Origin: Parasitella parasitica
Lineage: Eukaryota; Mucoromycota; Mucoromycetes; Mucorales; Mucoraceae
NCBI GenBank assembly: GCA_025201805.1
Contig: MU619304.1
Span: 78,182-142,181 of the forward strand
Length of the DNA: 64,000 nt
Direction of reading: 5' to 3'
The notes below the pieces were generated by a model, which did not search any database, was not told where the DNA came from, and saw only the letters and a list, made by a program, of their open reading frames with translations. The position numbers and the translations under genes were made by a program. Numbering within the stretch: position 1 is the first letter of the stretch; the number at the start of each line of letters is the position of its first letter. Positions 1 through 10,577 of the stretch are shown here, piece by piece.

Positions 1-1980
1 CCGCTTGCCATGTAGTCTTGACTTTGCAAGTTTGGGTCAGTGATTGAAATTGTAGGAACAGGTAGAGTCATGACAATAAAACAGTGTCAGATTTATATAA
101 AAGATTCCCTCAGCCTTATTGAGTAACAGATAACAAAAATAGAAGTCGTTATTTTTTTTTTTTTGTCAAGCCTCTTCTGGTTGCTTGCAATGTTTTCAAA
201 AAGGATGTTGAAACGGAAGAAAAGGGAAATATAGAATTTTAAAGTGAAGATCTGAAGTACTTGGTTTTCGGACCTTCTCTTGCTTAATTCAGATATTTTC
301 TTCATTTTAGCAAAGACAAATGTTGTTTAACTTTTAGAATTTGCTCATAAACATGTATTTACTGTTGTAGAAGACCCATCTTAACTCTCTCGAATAATTT
401 ACCTCCCACGGCTATTAACCAATTCATCCAACAATGCACCAATGTCTTTGATTGTATAATGTCTCCTCCATCTGTGTAATAATTGTTACTCAACAGCTTG
501 ATAAGAGCTGTATCAAACTAAGCTCGTTACACCAAGATCTCCCATTCTTTAGAGAAGTACCATGTGCAATTTGAATTCAGTATTTAGGGTTATTAGATTA
601 TTGAAGATCAACAAAGGTAAACTCAAACGTCACTCATCACTACAAATCATAACTGCTGTTACAAGCAATGATTTAGTTGTAATACTATATAACAGATTCA
701 TTTTTGTCACACACACACTCTTGAAATAATTCAGAGTTCGCTCACACTCACATAATAAAAAGAAACTAGCTCACTATCACACACAAATGTCAAATCAAGA
801 GAGGACAATCATCCAACCCATTACATTATTGTTACTGACATGGCACCGAAACGGAGGGAGAAACGAAAAACGGACAACAAACGTGCCAAACAATATGTCC
901 AAACTATCGATTTTAATAAAATAAAAAAAAGAAAGCATAGATGAGCAATAAGCGTCAGATAGAAAGACATAGGTTGTACCAGTGCCATTACAATACCTTT
1001 AGTACGAATGGCGAGTTCAGAATGATATAATCAAGAAAGGCAATGCATGTACGGATACTGAATTTTGAATCTAACTAGGCAAAAAAACATTTGTTTAATT
1101 TGGCAAAGGTGCTAATAATGATAGACATCTTATTCGTGTAAAGCACTGATCAAAATTATCGAGAATCATTATTAGCTTTGTATATAATTGAGAATATGGT
1201 CTCCTTAAATAAAGCATTCTTTATTCTTCTTCTTACTTCTTTAAAAATACTAAATTTGGTAGGAAGTGCAGTTTAAATGTTTTATGTTGACTGGTCTTGC
1301 TTTATTATCAAAAATTTGAAAAAATGTAAAGAACTTTGTAGTAGAGCATCTTTGTTGTGCCACTGTAAAGGGCGCGGCGAAATGCTGTGTTAATGTTATA
1401 CGAAAAGGAGTGAACAAGACTTTCTCTGAGTAAAACCAGATACAAAACTAAAGACTTTTATTCACATGAGATATGATCTCTATTTATACCAGAATATATC
1501 CTGATCAATGTTTATCCATGTAACATCTAATATTTGACAGGAAGTGTCAAACATTGTTAAATCACAACGTTTCCAGGAACAGGCCTATTTTTCTTTTAAT
1601 AAACAGAAGATGTGAGCAAGATGCCTCCCCGAAATCCCACGATCTGGTCTTAATGTAATCTTAGAAATAAACTTAGAACCTTGCAAGAAGTTCAATTACA
1701 ACCTGTAGCTTATTCCTTATTTGTAAATGAATTGCCACCAATGGGTATCATGATCCGTACATTAAAACTATCTTAGATATGACATATTTAGCCTTTATAT
1801 GGATACAATTAGCAAGACCATTTGGAATATGAAAAGATATCTATAAAGCCTAATAATCTATATGATTTGGGTCGATTTGATGCAGAATTTGAAGTCTGAC
1901 AAAATAAATTAGCAAACATTGCAAATTGCAATAGCAACATGTTTCTGAGCTTGAATTTACCACTGCGAATGTAGGCCTTT
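1..1980. other. AT-rich intergenic DNA, no gene recognised
   Basis: Open frames here are short (at most about 70 codons), AT-rich and show no family motif, signal peptide or splice-linked continuation. Homopolymer T/A tracts and CA-rich stretches (around 711-785) are present. I see no RNA gene. Confidence 0.6.
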
Positions 1981-2333
1981 AGCAGTGAAGCACCTATTTC
2001 AATTGAGGAGCAAAGCATGAACTTCATAAACGATATGGTTATTTCTTAATATATATCAATAGCCAAGATGTTGTAAAATATGACTTGCAAAGCTATTTTA
2101 TGTAGCTTTATGTTTTGGTTAAAATAATTGCCGCCTAATCATGACCATCACCTTTTTTCCCACTCAAAAGCATAATCTACAATCTCTGATATCTTTATAA
2201 ACCATTAAGCGATAGAGACACTACTTTCAGCCAAAATCTTCTTTTTTTGAAGCATTTTATAACATATCCAAATTTCACGCACCTCTGGCCATTTTTCAGA
2301 TTTTGCTATGTTTGGACCCCAAACCTCATATTC
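1981..2333 (+). repeat. Diverged direct repeat, copy A
   Basis: About 350 bp that matches 3463-3820 in the same orientation with many substitutions and small indels. Shared landmarks in order are CACCTATTTC/CACCTATTTTC, GAGCAAAGCAT, a TTAAGCGATA block, TTTCAGCCAAAAT, ACATATCCAA, and TTTTGCTATG followed by GGACCCCA. The two open frames over 2247-2584 overlap each other and are probably chance frames in this repeat. Confidence 0.7.
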
Positions 2334-2398
2334 AATTTTCAGTTTTCAACTTTGGGTCATCCTTCAGGGACATTTTTAGGTACGGATTTGGGGTCCAA
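2312..2398. repeat. Perfect 12-bp inverted repeat (stem-loop)
   Basis: TTGGACCCCAAA at 2312-2323 is the exact reverse complement of TTTGGGGTCCAA at 2387-2398, with a 63-nt loop. It sits at the right edge of direct-repeat copy A and may mark the end of an old mobile element. Confidence 0.6.
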
Positions 2399-3462
2399 TC
2401 CAAGTATACAACCAAATACTGGTATGATAACTGTACCTCACTACGTCTTCCGATTCTCGATATCTATCTTTGCTGTCAAGATATTCCCAAAACCAAATTT
2501 TGCAGATTTTCCAAATTTTACAGCATATGGTCCTATAACAAGTACAAAATTTTGCAATTAAATCATGTTCAAGTTTTTAATTAAAGTAATAAAGCACACT
2601 TTGGCACACCTATTGGTAATAAACATGCTGTATTCAAGCTCGAATTCGAGAAGATTGGGTCGATTTTGTCTTTTTACGCTAAACTTTGTCTGCCTGTTTC
2701 TCAAAAAGCTACTATAACACTTTGGCTTGAGTGGTTATTAAAATCTTTTTAAAACTTAATTCTCTACTAGATGTGTAAGTTTTTAGATAGATATGTATAA
2801 AAAAATATTTTTTCATATGTTTTTAGCAGAGGCTTAATTTATTTTCATAAATTTCAAAGCAATAGATAGTATTTAAATATGTATGATAAATCAATAAAAT
2901 CATAGGGCTACAAAATAGCTATGGAATAGTTTTTATTTGGTTTAAAAATATCAATTTTTGCGCAAGATATTCGCAAAAAACAGTATGATTCTTTACCCTT
3001 TTGAATGGCTTCATTTTGGCCCTCTAAACATAGGGCCGGAAAATCGTAGATTCATTTTAGTCGAGACAAGATTTTGATTTTTGGCAGATATAATAGAGCT
3101 ACAGTTGTGAACAAAATATTGATGTGTAGGCATTGAGATGATGGTTTGTTTGGTCAACTTTATAGAGCTGAATATGCTCAATATATGCTCGATTTTACTC
3201 AAAAACTATCAAAAAGGGCGTTTTTCGAATATTTGAAAATTGGTATTAAGAAAAAGTGTTTATATAGCCTTTTAATTTATATTTTTGGATGAAGAATTTA
3301 TTGTTTGGTATAAAACACTTAGTATACATATCCGATATACCTATTGCGTTTATGAGATATCTAGCAATGAACTACCTTTAAAAAAGCTCAAATTTGGTTT
3401 GGGTCAAATGGAAACATAGTGCTGAGATTCAATCTGCAGCCTTTTTTTTTTATTTTCGCTGT
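2399..3462. other. Spacer between the two direct repeats
   Basis: About 1.1 kb of AT-rich DNA between the repeat copies. No reading frame of credible length or motif was seen. If the repeats were LTR-like this would be the internal region, but no polyprotein, primer-binding site or polypurine tract is recognisable. Confidence 0.5.
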
Positions 3463-3820
3463 AAATGAGTGCAACACCTATTTTCAATTGAAGAGCAAAG
3501 CATAATTCTAATAGGTACCTTGCGTATGTCTCCATATGAATCGATAGCTGATATACTGCATAATACGGGCTAAAAAACCATTTTTGTATATCTTTATTTT
3601 TGGGTGAAATAAACACCACCAAATCTGAATTATTACCTCTTTTTCTGCTTAAAGACATAATTTGCAATTACTGATACCTTTACAAACTATTAAGCGATAA
3701 AAACGCAGCTTTCAGCCAAAATATTTTCCGTTTAAACTATTCTACAACATATCCAATTCGCAAATATTTCTGATCGTTATTCAGGTTTTGCTATGTTTTT
3801 GGACCCCACACTTTATATTC
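3463..3820 (+). repeat. Diverged direct repeat, copy B
   Basis: Second copy of the 350-bp repeat, in direct orientation about 1.48 kb downstream of copy A. It shares the ATTAAGCGATA, TTTCAGCCAAAAT and GCTATG...GGACCCCA blocks. Divergence is high, so the duplication is old. Confidence 0.7.
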
Positions 3821-4137
3821 GGAAAACGGAGATGATCTTCCATATTTATAGAGAACCTATTCCAAATTATACGGGAAAAGATGTTCACTTAAAAAAGATT
3901 ATATATAATTGCAACGGTTGCTTTGTCAAACTCAAATTCACGAACTACTCGATCTGTGTCAATAGTGACCCAATGCCAAATGGTTTAGAAGAATGATCCA
4001 ATTTCATGAAAGCGCTGGTGCTTTTGCCCAAGTCGATTAGCTTGCCAGATCCCAGTAATCCAGTACCTTCCATTGAAATTTATTATAAGTGGTTTGAGAG
4101 ACTTTTGCGATAGCTTCAACATCTTGTGTTTGGAGAA

Positions 4138-4332
4138 TCATAGACTTGGAGCCATTAAGAGTAATGCTTTAACCACTATTGTCGACATCACCATCACCTT
4201 CCTTGGGCAACAGTATTGGGTCATTTTGGCGGATTTGTAGCAGGAAGAGACACTACGTTTGCTAACTGGGGCAGTGAACACCATATTGTTAATCATAAAT
4301 ACCAAGATGGCAATCAAAGAGATACGAGTCAT
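4138..4332 (-). pseudogene. Fragment of a possible secreted protein
   Basis: The 64-codon minus-strand frame begins with a convincing signal peptide: MTR, then a hydrophobic stretch ending near TAPVSKR. It then stops. A neighbouring minus-strand frame carries on with a coding-like, non-repetitive stretch (LQTQDVEAIAKVSQTTYNKF, about 4025-4145). Together they suggest a secreted-protein gene broken by frameshifts and stops. I do not recognise the family, and the frame may be fortuitous. Confidence 0.3.
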
Positions 4333-4408
4333 GGGATTTTACTTCATTTGTATAAATCCTGTTATTGGATATACTGCAATCTATTTCCAAAATGGGTCTT
4401 TTATGTTG

Positions 4409-4946
4409 TTAAGATAAAGCAGTTTGGATCTTGGTGCACTCATATAGTGTTATTTGTGGTAGTATTTGGGCAATCAGAGACAAGAACACTTCCACAAAGA
4501 ATTCTTTTCGTACAAATTCATTCAAGTTGAAATTGCTGTTTGTGGCCAATTCTTTCAAGAACATGTATTTTGAAAAAGCAAATGTGTGAGTGATAACTGT
4601 ATGAGCAGTATTCACTAGATTATACACTGGCTGCAAAAATTCTGGTTTCCATATATTTTTGATCGTTGTTTTCACTGTCATCACTTTTTCTCCTGTTTTA
4701 TCATCAAAGTTTTTTCGTTGTAGAACCAGGTTTGGTAGCAGTAGAGTCAGACTTGGAAGCAGTGACATTGGGTACATTCATGAAACTATCTGGTTGTGTA
4801 GTCTTGCTTGATTCACCTACCATTGGACCTTGAGGATTGGTGTTACGAAAGCCGATCTTGCTTGTGCTACCAATTTCGTCTTTGGCAGAATTGTCGCTTT
4901 GTTTACCTATGTAATGAGTGTTTAAAATGCTTTGACTCTTCAACAC
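4409..4946 (-). pseudogene. Frameshifted N-terminal remnant of a mobile-element protein
   Basis: Two overlapping minus-strand frames (4946-4704 and 4777-4409) join if one base is gained or lost in an A-run near 4718-4724, just after the residues TTKK. The first part is a low-complexity Ser/Thr/Lys leader. The second has VKTTIKNIWKPEFLQPVYNL and a later EFVRKEFFVEVFLSL. From memory this resembles the N-terminal part of abundant mucoralean mobile-element proteins of the zinc-ribbon/RuvC (Fanzor-like) kind, whose C-terminal half is seen at 62989-64000. No catalytic part lies downstream here. The family link is inference. Confidence 0.4.
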
Positions 4947-4949
4947 TTC

Positions 4950-6975
4950 AGAATATAATGTGCGAATACGTACTTCTTTTTCTAAAGGTTACTGATGGCT
5001 GAAATCATCGTCTGAATTGTCGGTTATAATTTTTTCATATGCGTCTACCATCATAGCTTAAATTAGTAACTTTTTGATCAGAAATTAACATGTATCTTTG
5101 CCGTTTCTGTTCTTAAAAGACCCCTCTTCAGAGCAAGAAGTAGAAATGTTCTTCCGACTTTTCGTCATCTGTAATTTCCTGAAGGGAATAGTTATTTATA
5201 TTGTGTCTTCAGAAAACTAGCTTAAAAAAGAAACAAATGTGTAGGGAAAAAAACAAGACAGAAAATATTAATGGAGGATGCATTGTAGGTTCTAGTAACG
5301 ACAATATGTGCTTTTGAATATGACAATTACTTTTGTCGAAATCGACATTTAATTTGAGGAAACACCATTTATTTTTTTCCAATGGATGTTTATATTCCAA
5401 TAAATGCCATTTGTCTTTTCAAAATGACAAAATTTACAGGTTGCACTGTATATAATATTAGTAATTGCTTTTTTTTGCTTTACAATTCCCACATGCCTCC
5501 TTTGTTTCTTTATTTCAATAGAATTTGGGTTACATTTGAGATATATAGACTATCTCTAAGTGAGATGTAATTAAGAAAAATCGACATAAAGTGACTGTAT
5601 AGCATGAAGTTTCTGTGTAATAAATTTACCATGTATTTGTAATTGTAGCTTGTACTGGAAAAAATCCAATACATATTTTCATAAAGGAATAAAATGGGAC
5701 AATTTTAATTGTCTTGCGTAATATGCTATAAATAAATTTTGCCAGTACGTACAGTCTTGCAATTGAAAGAGTTTTATGATATCCCAGATAATATTTGTTA
5801 ATTCATATCAATTTAATATGGATACATGATTAACTACCTTGTATTGTGTCAACTGAGTACATGCTGAAGGCACTAGAAGTATCTTTGTCAATGTTTGACT
5901 ACATGTGTTCACCAAGCGATCTTGTTATATATAGTTTCTAACAGCGTACTTCAATTAAGTAAGTAATCTCTTGATTGGTCTTCCAATCGACTGTTTCAGG
6001 CACATCTTATCAAGCAATTTCGCTCATGTTTTCGTACGCCAGTCTGGCGATGTGTAATGAGGTCATGTTCTCCCATACATGAATTAAGAACTGTCAAAAC
6101 ATATGTATACATACGTAATGGTATGATAAACATAAAAAAATTACCATAAAATATTGATCATAATATGGTTCCTGTCATTGTGCGCATTACACCATATTTT
6201 TTTCTATCGGCATGAATGCATGTGTTAGCAAGTATCTGCGAAATACTGAAATCGGTCTTTAAATAGTCATAGGAACAAAACCTCAACATAATAGTAATGA
6301 TGGCCAGTGCTCATGTACCCCTTTGAATCATATTATCTATTAATGAATTACATGAACTATAAAAAACCGCGGAAAATGGAGACAGTATTATATAAACAAG
6401 ATAGCAGATAATCCTCTTTTTCAAAGCTTATCTTATTCATATGTAAATAAAGGCGTCGAATGTGCATTTGACAAGAAATTAAAACATACTATACAACTTC
6501 TAGAAAAAGAAGACAAGCAATAATTGTAAACATGCAGATTTGTTTTAAAAGTGTTTGTAGTAGATATTGTATATTGTTCATATTATTTAAAGGTATGAGG
6601 GATGCTGCATTAAACAATATTTTAAAGCAAAAGCATTTTAGCCTGCTGCAACCGTGCTCAGCGTCGATGTTTCGACTTAACAGATTAATTGAACAATAAA
6701 GAACATATTTCTTCATTTAGCACTGCTTTATAACCTTAAACTTTTGACGTGTAACTCTACCAAAGTGTATTGCTTGACTTGTTTACGAAATCAACGCCAA
6801 GTCTAATATATTTATCAATGATGATATCGTGGTGTCACTATTTATAATCGCCGCGAGCTATATACAGTTACAAACGGTGGGGTCACGCTAGTCTTACTAG
6901 TTTTAATTAAATTGCTATACAAAACGCAGATAACAATAGCCTCTTTCCCCTCTTTTCTCCATCTGCCAACGTAAA
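4950..6975. other. AT-rich intergenic DNA
   Basis: Nothing convincing is seen on either strand; the frames are short and AT-biased. The last 150 bp hold the likely promoter and pyrimidine-rich leader (TTTCCCCTCTTTTC at 6942-6957) of the next gene. Confidence 0.5.
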
Positions 6976-7207
6976 ATGTCTACCACCACTGAAACTATCA
7001 CTAATCCCGTCAGCACTGCTAAATTGGATCTACCAGATGTTTGTGATATGGAAAAGAAGTTTCAATCCAAGATGGAAGTCATCAATAACTATCTGAAAAA
7101 AGCACATCATCAGACACAGTGTTACTGGGACGTGATCAAGGTGAGTGCAATCAATCTGTGGCAATAGTAAAGTATATGTTAAATGTGCTTGTTTATGGTT
7201 GATTAAC

Positions 7208-7291
<84 letters not shown>

Positions 7292-7585
7292 NNNNNNNNN
7301 NTATTTGCAAGCGAGGAGTTTAGATTGGGAGTCTACATTTTCGGCTTGTTCTCTGCCCTTCCTGCAGCTGTCTTCTTGCTGTTTTTCACATTGGTTATAT
7401 TTATCACAACTGTTTTGGTCGGCTTTGTATGGACATTTTTTGTGTTTTCAGCGCTTACTATCGGTTTGGCGATATTGGTACCTATTTTGATGGGATGCTC
7501 GGTTACAGTGGGATTTTTAATCGTTGGATATGATATTTATCAACATCTGTTACGATTAAAACAAGCAAACAAAAAGACCCAATGA
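6976..7585 (+). CDS. Promethin/LDAF1-like lipid-droplet membrane protein
   Basis: Exon 1 is 6976-7140 (55 codons, donor GTGAGT). The last exon ends at TGA 7585. Its start is uncertain because the intron contains 83 T and a 10-N gap; an acceptor ending at 7315 keeps the phase and gives about 144 aa. The N-terminus is hydrophilic (DLPDVCDMEKKFQSKMEVIN). The C-terminal part is an almost continuous hydrophobic stretch with two hairpin-like segments separated by small residues (SALPAAVFLLFF and ILMGCSVTVGFLIVGYDIY). This fits promethin-domain proteins (LDAF1/TMEM159), ER membrane partners of seipin in lipid-droplet formation. The assignment rests on length and hydrophobic pattern, not on catalytic residues. 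Sequence hidden in the gap could add residues or another exon. Confidence 0.6.
7209..7291. repeat. Intronic poly-T tract (83 T)
   Basis: An uninterrupted run of T ends at the 10-N gap, inside the intron of the promethin-like gene and upstream of its 3' splice site. The true length is unknown because the assembly breaks here. Confidence 0.9.
7292..7301. other. Assembly gap (10 N)
   Basis: Ten N follow directly on the poly-T tract. The size is presumably nominal. It leaves the exon 2 boundary of the promethin-like gene undecided. Confidence 0.95.
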
Positions 7586-7959
7586 ATAAATCAGGAAATC
7601 TGTAAAAAACATTGCATGCGGTGTGGCCTGTGAGTCTGATGAGGGCGTTATTTTTTTTTTTTCTCGAGAGACTGAGAGAAAGATCGACACACATATTTAA
7701 ACATTTGTATCATATTTTTAAATGGAATATCCTAATCAAAGGGTTCTCCGATGTTTTTTCCTAATACAATAAATGCGTCTAAAATATATAACATGTATTT
7801 ACTGAATGATTTGTATAGAAATGCCCCTTTCAAGGGTTCTTCTCTTTCATTTTGATTTGCGCTCTACTTTGTTTTCCCCCTTAATTATTGGAGTATTTAA
7901 CCTTTTACATTTACACTATATATCATCACATTTCTTTATGTTACGTTTCACTATACAAC

Positions 7960-8809
7960 ATGTCTAAAACTAGATCTTCTTCCGCTCGCGTTCGTCATAA
8001 TAAATGGAACAATACCCCTATTCATACAATTGTCTGCACAAATTCAAATACAAGTTCCAACAAGAAAAGCTCGTTTGAAACCATCATACATCATCCTCGC
8101 CGTCTGGGCTCAGGTTCTGCTTGCGAAAGATGCAGAAGTCGAAAAACGAAATGCGATGGCGGACAACCATGCTCATTTTGCGCCACACATGGCATCCAAT
8201 GCGTCCACCGTCAAAAGAAGAAAAAGAGAAATTCGTACTTTTATGGCCCCAATGATGCCGGCGACAAACTGGATGCTATAAATGTCCAACTCCCTTCTTC
8301 TTTATATCGTCAGCATAGAAACCAAGCACCAGATTTTAAACAGAGGAAAGCGCAATCTTCTTATTTCGATACTGTGATACAACAAGATTCAATTAAAATC
8401 AGTGATGCTAGTAGTACCGATAGTAGCATTAGCTCAATTTGCAGCATGCATGGTAATGTACAATATACATATGAAAAATTAGGCTTTCGCACGAAACTGT
8501 ATTAACTGGCATAATCTAGTACCTGAGGAAGTTGTATATGACAAAAAGGACCAACCAAGATCTGCTGCATTATCGGCAGATGATCCTCATCCAGAATCTT
8601 GGTCAAATAGAAGAATGCCGAGCATGTTGGGTAAGGAGAATACAATGACCATATTGACACTATATCCGAAATGAAAAAAGCACGCTATCTGATTAAAGTT
8701 TTATTAATCGCACTTGTACTATTTTCTTTGTGTAGATCAATTATCACATCGTACATTTACGCTCGAAGCGATATATGCTTCGTGCCATAATACTTGGCAA
8801 CAAAAGTAA
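7960..8809 (+). CDS. Short Zn2Cys6 (fungal zinc cluster) regulator
   Basis: Model: exons 7960-8452, 8520-8630 and 8736-8809, giving 225 aa. All junctions keep the frame; intron 1 has an ATTAAC branch site. Residues about 55-81 form a zinc binuclear cluster with six cysteines, CERCRSRKTKC then CSFC and IQC, followed by a basic linker KKKKR. The start at 7960 (MSKTRSSS) is preferred to an upstream in-frame non-ATG extension. The C-terminal part (PEEVVYDKKDQPR...ASCHNTWQQK) has no recognisable fungal transcription-factor middle domain, so the protein is much shorter than typical family members. It may be a truncated regulator, or more exons may have been missed. Confidence 0.7.
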
Positions 8810-9557
8810 AATCTTTTGTATATACATATATAACAATCTCGTCTAAAGCGTATAGATACGCTTAGGCCATAATAGTCATTATAATACACCACACAAACAT
8901 CCGGAAAAGCATGCTTTTGTCTCCCTGCTTTATTTTTTACGTCCCCTTTTCATAATCAAAAATCGCTTAATAAAAAAAAACCTCCCAGGAAAAAGAAGAC
9001 ATACATTATAGAGGTGAAGCAAGAGATAACACTATTCTCTTGCAGAAAATAGGACTGATAGTGTGCCACATGTGTTTTCATTTATATAGAATATGTACAT
9101 GTAAAAGCGAATTGCAGAAACCGTCGATCTACTATAAATCAATGCTGGTTGATGCAGTTGCAACGACGAATCTGTTTATGCTCATCAAATATTCGTTGTA
9201 TCCTTCGTTGATATCTTGGCCACAATCCCCTATCTTTACTTTGAATATGTCCTACAAAAACATGGCTTGCTTCAGTGACCTCTCATCAGCAAAAGGCACC
9301 GTACTTTTTCAAGCTCTGTGGTGTTCCCCTTACATAGAAATCATGATCCGATCACCAAAAAAAAGAGCTTATGACACACTCGAGGTGTTCCTCTTGCTGT
9401 ATTCACATTTGAAACGAGACTTAATTCACAATGATGTTGCATGATGGGGGATACCCCCGTAAGGTGACTGGTTTGACAGGTGCAAGTGTGCTCAGACAAC
9501 ACATTTAAGATGCAGTATCAGTCTAGACGATTCTCTTCTGTTATTTTTTTATTAAAC
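8810..9557. other. Intergenic region with an unassigned 134-codon frame
   Basis: The region contains an open plus-strand frame at 9040-9444 with no family motif and no clear splice link to the upstream regulator. A small GGGGG-ATA-CCCCC hairpin lies at 9446-9458. The last 100 bp should hold the cyclophilin promoter. Confidence 0.4.
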
Positions 9558-10395
9558 ATGGCTGCCAAAAATCTTCCCAAGGTCTTCTTTGATGTTGCCG
9601 TTAACGGCAATCCCAGTGGCCGTATGACTTTCAAGGTAAAAACAAAAGCAAAGCCTTGCTTTTGGTGATGAATGTGTGCTAAACCTAAACTACACCACAT
9701 TAGCTTTTTGCTGATACTGTACCCAAAACCGCCGAGAACTTTCGTGCTCTCTGTACTGGCGAGAAGGGTATTGGTAAGTCTGGTAAGGCTTTGAGCTATA
9801 AGAATAGTGCATTGTAAGTAAAGTTATTGATGAACTGGACATGTTGTTGACAATTGTATATGCATGAAGCCATCGCATTATCCCCGGTTTCATGGCACAA
9901 GGTGGCGGTAAGTTTATGTAATTGACCTGGGTATTTGAAGCCATTTCACAAACTATTTGAATAGATTTCACTTTAGGCGATGGTCGCGGTGGAGAGTCTA
10001 TTTATGGCGCCAAGTTTAACGAGTAAGTTAGGGCATGGATGCAGATGCCATGGCATTTAGGAACGAAAAAATTAACAAATGTTTAGTGAAAACTTCACTT
10101 TGAAGCATGAAGGCAAGGGTATCTTGTCTATGGCTAATGCTGGACCCGTAAGTTGATCAAGAAATGATAATATCTACGAGGACAGCTAAACTCAATTGCT
10201 CAATTGTAGAACACCAATGGCTCCCAATTCTTTATCACTTTTGACAGCACTCCTTGGTTGGACGGCAACCATACTGTCTTTGGCCAAATTATCGAAGGTG
10301 ATGATGTTTTGAAACTCTTGGAGAAATACGGCACTCAAAGTGGTAGACCCACGGCTAAAATCGAAATTGTTGATTCTGGGGAACTCAAGGAATAA
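9558..10395 (+). CDS. Cyclophilin A-type peptidyl-prolyl cis-trans isomerase
   Basis: Six exons: 9558-9635, 9704-9813, 9870-9907, 9965-10022, 10087-10147 and 10210-10395, giving 176 aa. It catalyses cis-trans isomerisation of Xaa-Pro bonds and is the cyclosporin A receptor; no targeting sequence is seen, so it is probably cytosolic. Diagnostic blocks appear in the expected order: [23 protein letters not shown] (catalytic Arg), [28 protein letters not shown] (active-site signature) and the Trp of [12 protein letters not shown]. Full-length for the single-domain family. The gene converges with the Sla1-type gene, whose stop is 182 bp away. Confidence 0.97.
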
Positions 10396-10577
10396 ACAAT
10401 TATGTTTTATTTTTGAATCAATAATAGAAAGTACGTGGCTCCTGCTGCTGTTGCTGCTGATTATTAAATATACTAGGTGTTGAGCTATTGATAGTCTTGA
10501 ATACCGAATATTTATCACTGGGGTCTAAACATCGTAGACGTACAATTAGCAATTTACATGATTTAATGATTTCCCTC

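Noticed and set aside
2247-2584. Two overlapping plus-strand ORFs of about 100 codons
   Set aside because: They overlap in different frames, lie across the end of a diverged repeat, and have AT-driven composition with no motif.
7145-7291. Poly-Phe protein encoded by the T-run
   Set aside because: It is a translation of an intronic homopolymer next to an assembly gap.
9040-9444. 134-codon ORF as last exon of the short Zn2Cys6 regulator
   Set aside because: The upstream gene closes cleanly at 8809, no in-phase splice connects them, and the frame lacks the conserved segments of the fungal TF domain.
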